The notes under the pieces were generated by a model, which was not told the origin of the DNA, did no database searches, and worked only from the letters and a program-made list of their open reading frames with translations. Shown piece by piece: positions 1 through 6,378 of a DNA stretch of 10,569 bases (within the stretch, counting starts at the first letter, position 1; each line of letters begins with the position of its first letter). The position numbers were made by a program, and so were the translations under genes. The DNA lies in assembly GCA_002170915.1 (NCBI GenBank), contig NHHQ01000100.1, forward strand, positions 21,143 to 31,711. The letters run 5' to 3'. Origin of the DNA: Rhodospirillaceae bacterium TMED167 (lineage in GTDB: Bacteria; Pseudomonadota; Alphaproteobacteria; Rhodospirillales_A; UBA2165).

Positions 1-666
1 GTCCGTGTCGTGGCCGTCGGCACTGGCCAGGCCATCCGATTGGCTGAACGGGGGGATGCGGATGTGCTCCTGGTCCACCATAAGCCGAGCGAAGAGAATT
101 TCGTGGAGAAGGGCTATGGCATTAAGCGCTATGACCTCATGTTCAATGATTTTGTGGTTGTCGGACCGGAAGACGACCCGGCGAGAATCTCTGGGGCTGC
201 AAAAGTAACTGGCGCGTTCGCGTTGATTTCAGATCGCCGCGCAGTTTTTGCATCACGCGGCGATAACAGCGGCACACATAAAGCAGAGCTCTCATTGTGG
301 CAGAAAATTCAGGTGAACGTCTCCAAGGTAAGTGGCACCTGGTATAGAGAAGTCGGTGCCGGCATGGGGGCCACACTGAATATCGCGGCGGGAATGAATG
401 CGTATACTCTGGTTGATCGGGCAACTTGGATGAGCTTCAAGAATAAGGGGGCCCACAAAATATTGTTTCAGGGTGACCCGGTTCTCTTCAATCAGTACGG
501 CGTTATCGCCGTCAGTCCACGGCGGCATCCTCATATCAAGGCGGGTCTTGCGGATGAATTTATCCGCTGGCTAATTTCCGATGAAGGTCAACGGTCAATT
601 TCAAACTTTACTATTGCGGGCCAGCCAGTGTTCAAGCCCAACGCGTCTAGAACGCCGACGCGCTGA
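1..666 (+). CDS. tupA: Tungstate ABC transporter substrate-binding protein (TupA-like), 5' end missing
   Basis: The frame is open from the first base, so the N-terminus, including the signal peptide and first anion-binding loop, lies outside the window; 221 residues remain. The remainder has the TupA layout: VVAVGTGQA at window residues 3-11, DVLLVHH around 21-27, NDFVVVGP around 49-56, and the diagnostic SRGDNSGTHKAE at residues 85-96 (bases 253-288), followed by the C-terminal lobe and a FIRWLISDEGQ helix near the end. TupA is the periplasmic oxyanion-binding component that delivers tungstate to the TupB permease and TupC ATPase, for tungsten-pterin enzymes. No tupB or tupC follows, so any transporter partners would have to lie upstream. 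A molybdate or other oxyanion specificity is possible, because the family is separated by fine binding-site differences. The gene ends at TGA and is followed by a 105-base gap. Confidence 0.85.
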   Translation, partial: VRVVAVGTGQAIRLAERGDADVLLVHHKPSEENFVEKGYGIKRYDLMFNDFVVVGPEDDPARISGAAKVTGAFALISDRRAVFASRGDNSGTHKAELSLWQKIQVNVSKVSGTWYREVGAGMGATLNIAAGMNAYTLVDRATWMSFKNKGAHKILFQGDPVLFNQYGVIAVSPRRHPHIKAGLADEFIRWLISDEGQRSISNFTIAGQPVFKPNASRTPTR

Positions 667-732
667 TTTAAATCTAGTTTGGGGGAATTTTGCCATGGAC
701 ACCCGTCGGTGCTTGGGCCATTATTTAAGTTG

Positions 733-747
733 TTTTGCAGTGCAAAA
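733..747. promoter_or_regulatory. Perfect palindrome upstream of the hydroquinone reductase gene; possible operator
   Basis: TTTTGCA-G-TGCAAAA is a perfect inverted repeat with 7-base arms and one central base. It lies 24 bases before the ATG at 772, in the only intergenic gap upstream of the three-gene run. Dyads of this size are typical binding sites for dimeric repressors or activators (MarR, LysR or GntR type). No regulator gene is visible in the window and no convincing -35/-10 pair could be assigned, so a regulatory role is inferred only from position and symmetry. Confidence 0.35.
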
Positions 748-771
748 TACACGAAATGAGGATTTCTAAAG

Positions 772-1755
772 ATGGGCAGTTTGGTTGATGGTACCTGGAC
801 GGAAGAAGAGAATATAAATAGCGCTTCCGGCTCGTTCATGCGTCCAGAAAGTGTGTTCAGGCATTGGGTCACGCCGGACGGTTCGCCTGGACCTCATGGA
901 GACGGCGGCTTTACGGCAGAACCTGGCCGCTATCATTTGTATGTGTCGCATAACTGCCCCTGGGCCTATCGCGCTGTGTTATTCCGGCGTCTCAAAGGTC
1001 TGGAAGAAATGATTTCGATCGCTATTTCGGCGTCGTCGCGAAAGGACGAGGGCTGGACCTATGTTAAGGAAAAGGGCTGTCTTCCCGATGCAGTGAACGG
1101 GGTAAAGTATCTTCACGAGGCCTACACCAAAGCGGATCCTTGCTATACTGGCCGGGTAACGGTCCCAACGTTATGGGATAAGAAGTGTGGAACGGTCGTC
1201 AACAATGAGTCCTCTGAAATTATTCGCATGTTCAACAGTGCCTTTAACAATGTCGGCGCCTCGGGCCCAGACTATTATCCGGCGCACCTCCGGGATGAAA
1301 TTGATGCTGTGAACGATGAGGTCTACACCTACATAAATAACGGTGTGTATCGCTGCGGCTTTGCGGCGACACAAGAGGCTTATGAGGAGGCATTCGACAA
1401 ATTGTTCGACACCCTCGACGTAATGGAAGCGCGGCTAGGCCATCAACGCTATTTGGCGGGCAACCAGATCACCGAGGCAGATTGGCGATTATTTTCGACG
1501 CTGCTGAGGTTCGACATGGTTTATTATGGTCTTTTCAAGTGCAACAAAAAACACATCTATGAATACCCCAATCTCTGGAACTTCACGCTGGAGCTCTATC
1601 AATATCCAGGGGTCGCAGAGATCACAGACTTAGGCCACATCAAGCAGGGGTATTACGCGACGATGAAGCGTCTAGACGTGAAAGGGTTTGTGCCCCTAGG
1701 GCCTGACCTGGACTTTACCCAACCCCATGACCGGGACCGTTTCTCCACTAATTAA
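772..1755 (+). CDS. Glutathionyl-hydroquinone reductase (Xi-class GST, YqjG/PcpF type)
   Basis: 327 residues, matching the usual length of about 320-330. The enzyme uses glutathione to reduce S-glutathionyl-hydroquinones, releasing the free hydroquinone and GSSG (EC 1.8.5.7 family). It is cytosolic and helps recycle quinones that have reacted with glutathione. The thioredoxin-fold domain carries the catalytic NCPWA motif at 61-65 with nucleophile Cys62, preceded by the family's GRYHLYVSH strand. The GST C-terminal helical domain contains the Xi-class signature ITEADWRLFSTLLRFD and VYYGLFKCNKK. The ATG at 772 is chosen because GAGGA at 758-762 lies 9 bases upstream. The gene is 28 bases ahead of the fused beta-oxidation gene, so co-transcription is likely. 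Family assignment is firm; the physiological substrate is not visible. Confidence 0.92.
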   Translation: MGSLVDGTWTEEENINSASGSFMRPESVFRHWVTPDGSPGPHGDGGFTAEPGRYHLYVSHNCPWAYRAVLFRRLKGLEEMISIAISASSRKDEGWTYVKEKGCLPDAVNGVKYLHEAYTKADPCYTGRVTVPTLWDKKCGTVVNNESSEIIRMFNSAFNNVGASGPDYYPAHLRDEIDAVNDEVYTYINNGVYRCGFAATQEAYEEAFDKLFDTLDVMEARLGHQRYLAGNQITEADWRLFSTLLRFDMVYYGLFKCNKKHIYEYPNLWNFTLELYQYPGVAEITDLGHIKQGYYATMKRLDVKGFVPLGPDLDFTQPHDRDRFSTN

Positions 1756-1783
1756 TCCTCAAACCTACGGAAATATATTTCAA

Positions 1784-3883
1784 ATGAGTGACGTTATCGA
1801 GTTTCGAAAAGAAGGCGCTGTGGGCGTCATCACCATCAACAATCCGCCGGCCAACGCCTTGAGTTTTGCCGTGGTTAAAGGGCTTGCTGAGCATGCCACC
1901 GCCTGCATGGACGATGAGACGTGTGATGCTGTGGTCGTGACGGGCGCCGGAAAGATGTTTGTCGCTGGTGCCGATATCCGCGAGTTCAACATGACGCGAC
2001 CGGATGATGTACCAGAATTTCACGATTTGATGAAAATTATTGAAGATGGCTCAAAACCGATTGTGGCGGCGGTCAATGGGATCGCGTTTGGCGGCGGGTT
2101 GGAGCTCGCCATGGGCTGCCATTATCGGATCATCGCGCCGGGTGCACTTGTCGGCCAGCCAGAGGTTAAATTGGGCATTATCCCAGGTGCTGGCGGCACG
2201 CAGCGCCTGCCCCGCCTGGCCGGAGTTGAAACAGCGCTCGATATTATTGTTGGCGGAGATCCGGTGAAGGCGGATAAAGCCGTCGAGCTCGGCATTGCCG
2301 ATGAACTGGCGGGAGAAGACCTGTTGGCTCACGCGGTCGCATACGCACTGGAAAGAGTGGCCGACGGGCCGCGCCCAACGGGTGGTATCACGAGCCGTTT
2401 AGGCACAGCTAATCCAGAGTATTTCGAAGAATACAGACGTAAAATCGCCGCCCGGACTCGGGGGCAGGATGCGCCGCTTGAATGCATTAATGCCGTTGAA
2501 GTAGCGGCGACTAAGCCGTTCGAGGAGGGGTTGGCGCATGAGCGGGACGTGTTTGTCCGGCTCCGCGATGGCAATAAATCGAAAGCCATGCGGCACATGT
2601 TTTTTGCGGAGCGCGAAGTCGCCAAGGTGCCGGGTATTAATAAGCAAACGCCCGTTCAAAAAATTGAAAAGGCCGCTGTCATCGGGTCCGGTACCATGGG
2701 CGGCGGTATTGCCATGAATTTTGCCAACGCCGGCATTCCTGTGACCCTCGTCGACGTGTCGGACGAAGCCCTGGCGGCGGGCCTTGGAAAGGTGCGGAAA
2801 AACTACGCCGGATCCGTCTCCCGAGGCCGTTTCACCCAGGACAAAATGAATGAGCGTATGGCCCTAATTTCGACCACCACCGCCTATGCCGATCTGGCTG
2901 ATGCGGACATTGTTATCGAGGCCGTATTTGAAGATATGGATCTCAAAAAGAAAATTTTTGGCGAGTTGGATACGGCGTGCAAGCCGGAAACCATCCTGGC
3001 GAGCAACACATCTTCTCTGGATATCAACGAAATTGGTGCGGCCACTGAGCGGCCGGATAAAGTATGCGGTGCCCACTTTTTTAGCCCGGCGAATGTCATG
3101 AAGTTGATGGAAAATGTCCGCACTGGCGCTGCCTCCGATGAGACCGTCGCGACATTGATGAACCTGTCCAAAACACTGGGTAAGACTGGGGTTCTAGTCG
3201 GTGTGGGAGACGGCTTTGTGGGCAACCGCATGCTACATGTCGCGGCGCGCATTGCTGAATTCATGGTGGAGGAGGGTGCCCTTCCGTGGCAAGTCGACCA
3301 AGTGATTTATGATTTCGGCTTCCCTATGGGACCGTTTGCCATGAACGACCTAGCCGGAATTGATGTTCGGTATTCGATCCGGCAAGAGCAATTGAAGCTC
3401 TACGGTGACCGCCGTCAGTCTGTCATTCTGGACCGGGTCTATGAAACCGGCCGTTATGGCCAAAAGAGCAACGGTGGTTGGTATACCTATGAGGATGGAA
3501 GCCGCGCCGGCACGCCGGAGCCGGCAATTGAAGAACTTATCGTCAAAACGTCTGCCGAACTTGGGTTTCAACGCCGGCCGTTTTCCCCAGAGGAAATTTT
3601 GGAACGCTATGTTTATGCGCTCATCAATACCGGCGCCAAGGTGTTGGAGGAAGGCCTGGCTCTGCGGGCCAGTGATATCGATGTGATCTGGCACTACGGC
3701 TATGGGTTTCCGCGATATCAAGGCGGGCCGATGTTTTATGCAGACCTTGTCGGTCTGGATAAAATCTATGATAAAGTGTCTGAGTTCCAAGACGATTACG
3801 GAGATTGGATGAAACCGTCGGATCTTCTGAAGTCACTTGCCGATGAAGGTAAAGGCTTTGCAGATTACGTGGTTTCCGCCTGA
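1784..3883 (+). CDS. Fused enoyl-CoA hydratase / 3-hydroxyacyl-CoA dehydrogenase (FadJ-like)
   Basis: 699 residues from the ATG at 1784. This start removes a 19-residue leader with no family resemblance that would overlap the upstream gene, and gives the normal crotonase opening SDVIEFRKEGAVGVITINN. The N-terminal crotonase domain (about 1-190) keeps the oxyanion-hole segment FVAGADIREF and both acid/base glutamates: Glu107 in GGGLELAMGC and Glu127 in GQPEVKLGIIPGAGGTQ. The Rossmann domain begins with GSGTMGGGIA at 301-310. The dehydrogenase active site is present as SNTS (407-410), His431 in GAHFFSPA, Glu443 and Asn481 in GFVGNR. Two C-terminal dehydrogenase helical domains follow, with FPMGPF and GFPRYQGGPM. 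It hydrates trans-2-enoyl-CoA and oxidises the 3-hydroxyacyl-CoA with NAD. The ribosome-binding site is weak (ACGGAA about 12 bases upstream), suggesting translation partly depends on the upstream gene. No thiolase is adjacent. All catalytic residues look intact. Confidence 0.95.
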   Translation: MSDVIEFRKEGAVGVITINNPPANALSFAVVKGLAEHATACMDDETCDAVVVTGAGKMFVAGADIREFNMTRPDDVPEFHDLMKIIEDGSKPIVAAVNGIAFGGGLELAMGCHYRIIAPGALVGQPEVKLGIIPGAGGTQRLPRLAGVETALDIIVGGDPVKADKAVELGIADELAGEDLLAHAVAYALERVADGPRPTGGITSRLGTANPEYFEEYRRKIAARTRGQDAPLECINAVEVAATKPFEEGLAHERDVFVRLRDGNKSKAMRHMFFAEREVAKVPGINKQTPVQKIEKAAVIGSGTMGGGIAMNFANAGIPVTLVDVSDEALAAGLGKVRKNYAGSVSRGRFTQDKMNERMALISTTTAYADLADADIVIEAVFEDMDLKKKIFGELDTACKPETILASNTSSLDINEIGAATERPDKVCGAHFFSPANVMKLMENVRTGAASDETVATLMNLSKTLGKTGVLVGVGDGFVGNRMLHVAARIAEFMVEEGALPWQVDQVIYDFGFPMGPFAMNDLAGIDVRYSIRQEQLKLYGDRRQSVILDRVYETGRYGQKSNGGWYTYEDGSRAGTPEPAIEELIVKTSAELGFQRRPFSPEEILERYVYALINTGAKVLEEGLALRASDIDVIWHYGYGFPRYQGGPMFYADLVGLDKIYDKVSEFQDDYGDWMKPSDLLKSLADEGKGFADYVVSA

Positions 3884-3896
3884 GGGACTGTGCTCT

Positions 3897-4865
3897 ATGA
3901 CAGCGCCGGATAATCACACCCATTTGTACCCGCATGATATTGGTGGAGAGCTGGCCGGGGAGATAGATACCCGGGATCAGGGCATGACCCATTGGGAGAA
4001 ACATGCCAATGCGTTTCGCATGGTGATGACGGGGAAAGGACTCGCGTCACTGGATGCAATGCGCCGGGCGGCTGAAGATCTAGGCGCGCGGTTCTATCAA
4101 ATTGGTTATTTCGAACGTCAAACCGAGGCGGCGGCGATTGCGCTGATCGAACGGGGCGTGTTTACCCAATCAGAGTTTGATGCGGAAATGAAGGCGGCAC
4201 GTGCTAGTTTCGACGTGCCCGCCCTCGACCTGCCGGCCGATCACGATCATGATGGTAAACCCATCCAGGAAGATGACACTGGCGGCCCGCCGAATGAGCA
4301 TCATGTCATGAACCTCGCCATGCAGTCCCTTTTGGTGGCGCGGGGACATTTAACCGCCGCCGAGGTCCGGCAGATGATCGAAAATTTCGATCAGGAATAT
4401 CCGAACCGGGGTGCGGAGGTGGTCGTGAAGGCCTGGATGGATCCAGATTTTAAGGCTTTTCTGTTAAAAGATGCGAAAGCTGCCATCGCAGCCATGGGCA
4501 TTGATCTCGAATTTCAGGATGAAATCGTTGCCGTCGAAAATACAGATGATGTGCACAATGTCGTCGTGTGCACCCTGTGTTCCTGTTATCCTCGTTTTTT
4601 GCTCGGACAACCGCCCACGTGGTACAAATCACGCGCTTACCGGTCCCGAACGGTTCATGAGCCCCGGGCCGTGCTGCGAGAATTTGGCACTGAACTTCCC
4701 AGTGCTGTTCGGATCCAGGTTCACGACAGCAACGCAGATTTGAGATATTTGGTTGTGCCAAAACGTCCAGAGGGCACAGAGAATTGGACCGAAGAAAAAC
4801 TTAAATCAATTTTGACTAGAGACTGTTTCGTGGGCGTGGCTGTGCCCGAAGCTGTTAAAAGGTAA
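3897..4865 (+). CDS. Single-chain nitrile hydratase: beta N-terminal domain fused to cobalt-type alpha subunit
   Basis: 322 residues from the ATG at 3897. GAGGGA (3882-3887), overlapping the upstream stop, is the ribosome-binding site, 9 bases away. Residues 10-100 match the helical N-terminal half of nitrile hydratase beta subunits: HDIGG at 13-17, HWEKHANAF, LDAMRR at 52-57 (Arg56 aligns by eye with the beta arginine, Arg56 in Rhodococcus NHase, that contacts the oxidised cysteines), then FYQIGYFERQ and LIERGVFTQSEFD. An acidic, His-containing linker (about 105-136) leads to a full alpha subunit (137-320). Its metal motif VCTLCSC has Cys225, Cys228, Ser229 and Cys230; Thr in CTLCSC is the cobalt-type signature. 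It is followed by PPTWYKSRAYRSR and a normal end with NADLRYLVVPKRP. The family hydrates nitriles to amides; thiocyanate hydrolase is the sister activity. The SH3-like beta C-terminal domain is absent, and no separate gene for it or for an activator is present. Substrate unknown. Confidence 0.88.
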   Translation: MTAPDNHTHLYPHDIGGELAGEIDTRDQGMTHWEKHANAFRMVMTGKGLASLDAMRRAAEDLGARFYQIGYFERQTEAAAIALIERGVFTQSEFDAEMKAARASFDVPALDLPADHDHDGKPIQEDDTGGPPNEHHVMNLAMQSLLVARGHLTAAEVRQMIENFDQEYPNRGAEVVVKAWMDPDFKAFLLKDAKAAIAAMGIDLEFQDEIVAVENTDDVHNVVVCTLCSCYPRFLLGQPPTWYKSRAYRSRTVHEPRAVLREFGTELPSAVRIQVHDSNADLRYLVVPKRPEGTENWTEEKLKSILTRDCFVGVAVPEAVKR

Positions 4866-4902
4866 TCTGCCGTCCCGGGGCAATTGTGCTGCCTCAGATT
4901 AC
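4862..4902 (+). terminator. Hairpin overlapping the nitrile hydratase stop codon; possible weak terminator or RNA-stability element
   Basis: GTAATCTG (4862-4869) and CAGATTAC (4895-4902) are perfect 8-base complements, with the stop codon TAA inside the first arm. A smaller inner stem, GGCA (4879-4882) with TGCC (4890-4893), fits inside the loop. No U-run follows, so it is not a canonical intrinsic terminator. It could still protect the mRNA 3' end or attenuate read-through into the gene at 5050. Confidence 0.35.
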
Positions 4903-5049
4903 ATTAGGTCAGGCGGGCGCACATTAGACCCCGCACCTTTTACGCCGGTGAAGGCAAACCTGTTTCACACCGGTGCCGGCCCTGTTACCGGAGACGCCTC
5001 AACCCGGTTTCCCATCACAGAGGCTTTGCTCTTAAACGAAAGGAATGTC

Positions 5050-5943
5050 ATGACGAAAACAGTGGGACTTATCGGTCTGGGGCCGATGGGGGGAAATGTC
5101 GCCGGAAACCTTCTGGAAAAGAAATTCAGTGTATGTGGTTTTGATCTAAAGCCGGACTGCATGTCTGCGCTGGCGGACAAGGGATTGTTGGCCTTGGGCA
5201 GTGCGACGGAAGTCTCCAAGGCTGTCGACGTTGTGATCACATCATTGCCGAGTTTTGAGACCCTTACCAGCGTGATCGACGAGCTCCGCCAAAAACCAAA
5301 GGAGGGGCAAGTTGTCATCGAATGTTCAACCTTAACGGTTGAGCAAAAAATCACCGCTCATGATCAACTCAAAGACGCGGGAATGATCATGCTCGATGCG
5401 CCCATCAGCGCGACACCATCCATGTTGGCCAAGGGCATGGCCTCTATCCACATAAGTGGGGAGGAAGCAGCGTATGAAGACAATGTTGCCGTCTTTGAAG
5501 GCTTTACGGCGAGTAATTTTTATGTCGGTGAAGTAGGGAATGGCAGCCGGATGAAGATTTTGGCCAATTACCTGGTTCATGTACATACCTGCGCCGCGGC
5601 GGAAGTGATGGTCCTTGGCCAGAAAGCAGGTCTTGATCCAGCCTTGATCCATGATGTTTTGTGCAAGAGTGCTGGGGCCTCAAAAATGTTGGAAATTCGA
5701 GGCACCATGATGGCCCAGTCTGATTACCGGGAAGGCGGCGGTACAATGTTTGAGGTCTACGAAAAAGATGCCGAGATCATCACCCAGTTCGGCGCTGAGG
5801 TGAAAGGGCCTGTGGACCTTTACGTCTCCGCCCGCCAACGCTTTAACATGACCATGGCCCAGGGCCTTGGTCACCTCGACACGTCAGCCGTTTGTAAAGG
5901 CATCGAAGCGGCCTACGACATTGACCGCGAGATGGTGGAGTAG
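5050..5943 (+). CDS. 3-hydroxyisobutyrate dehydrogenase-like (beta-hydroxyacid dehydrogenase family) NAD(P)-dependent oxidoreductase
   Basis: 297 residues from the ATG at 5050, preceded by AAAGGAA at 5039-5045. A longer reading from GTG 4948 adds 34 residues with no family resemblance. The dinucleotide-binding motif GLIGLGPMGG is at 6-15 at the extreme N-terminus, as usual. The catalytic-lysine motif GNGSRMKILANYL gives Lys169 and Asn173. The KDAEII segment late in the helical domain matches the family's fourth motif. These enzymes oxidise short 3-hydroxy acids (3-hydroxyisobutyrate, tartronate semialdehyde or 6-phosphogluconate relatives) or reduce the matching semialdehydes or imines in the cytosol. 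Oddly, the substrate-binding motif usually read as DAPVSGG is DAPISAT (116-122), with the glycine pair replaced, so substrate preference may differ from true 3-hydroxyisobutyrate dehydrogenase. It follows the nitrile hydratase by 184 bases on the same strand and may have its own promoter. Confidence 0.87.
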   Translation: MTKTVGLIGLGPMGGNVAGNLLEKKFSVCGFDLKPDCMSALADKGLLALGSATEVSKAVDVVITSLPSFETLTSVIDELRQKPKEGQVVIECSTLTVEQKITAHDQLKDAGMIMLDAPISATPSMLAKGMASIHISGEEAAYEDNVAVFEGFTASNFYVGEVGNGSRMKILANYLVHVHTCAAAEVMVLGQKAGLDPALIHDVLCKSAGASKMLEIRGTMMAQSDYREGGGTMFEVYEKDAEIITQFGAEVKGPVDLYVSARQRFNMTMAQGLGHLDTSAVCKGIEAAYDIDREMVE

Positions 5944-5952
5944 GCCGCCAGC

Positions 5953-6249
5953 TCAGTCCACAAGGGTGTAGAGCCGGGCCGAGCGCTGAATATTGTCTCC
6001 CAGCTCACCGATCAACTTCCAGTAGGCTTGGAAATACGCTGTCTCCCGATGAGCGTCCAGGGCAGCCTCATCCTCGTAGACTTCGTAAAAGACGAAACTG
6101 TGATCGTCTTCTTTGGAGACGACGACATCGAATTGATGGCATTTTTCTTCGAGGACGGAATTGCGGGCATTGGCCAGCATGGCATTCTGTATTTTATCGA
6201 GATACCCCTCGGCCACTTTGACATGGACGAGATTGACAAGCCTGCTCAT
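5953..6249 (-). CDS. Antibiotic biosynthesis monooxygenase (ABM) family protein, quinol monooxygenase-like
   Basis: 98 residues, a normal length for this small dimeric ferredoxin-like fold (YgiN/LsrG relatives). It opens with the typical strand LVNLVHVKVAEGYLDKIQNA, then ARNSVLEEKCHQFDVVVSKEDD, FVFYEVYEDEAALDAHRET and YFQAYW; the EVYEDEAALDAHRET block is the most recognisable part. Members act as cofactor-free oxygenases on quinols or as isomerases, and many have no known substrate. Strong ribosome-binding site: AGGAG (complement of 6256-6260) lies 6 bases before the ATG at 6249. The gene converges on the dehydrogenase ending at 5943 with 9 bases between stops and is divergent from the solute-binding gene at 6379. 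A quinone link with the hydroquinone reductase is possible but only inferred. Confidence 0.82.
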   Translation of the reverse strand: MSRLVNLVHVKVAEGYLDKIQNAMLANARNSVLEEKCHQFDVVVSKEDDHSFVFYEVYEDEAALDAHRETAYFQAYWKLIGELGDNIQRSARLYTLVD

Positions 6250-6378
6250 TGTTTTCTCCTCTTTGGATCGGTTTCGCTGTCAGTTTGCCTCCTCTTTTAG
6301 AAAGCCCGGGTCCAGTAGTCAAAATCCCGATTTCGAGGTATATAGCGCGCGCGAGAATGGGAAGATGAAGGAGTTGCC

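Noticed and set aside
665..674. GATTTAAATC palindrome right at the tupA stop
   Set aside because: Short, AT-rich and without a G/C stem or U-run; chance is a sufficient explanation.
1727..1783. Longer start for the FadJ-like gene, overlapping the hydroquinone reductase by 29 bases
   Set aside because: The extra 19 residues show no crotonase resemblance, and the standard family N-terminus begins at the ATG at 1784.
3837..3896. In-frame ATGs inside the end of the FadJ-like gene as a start for the nitrile hydratase
   Set aside because: These codons lie within the FadJ-like C-terminus. The ATG at 3897 has a good ribosome-binding site and is followed by the beta-like HDIGG opening.
4948..5049. 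GTG-initiated 34-residue extension of the dehydrogenase
   Set aside because: The nucleotide-binding motif should start within the first 10 residues, as it does from the ATG at 5050, which has a clear AAAGGAA site. The extension overlaps inverted repeats and is not family-like.
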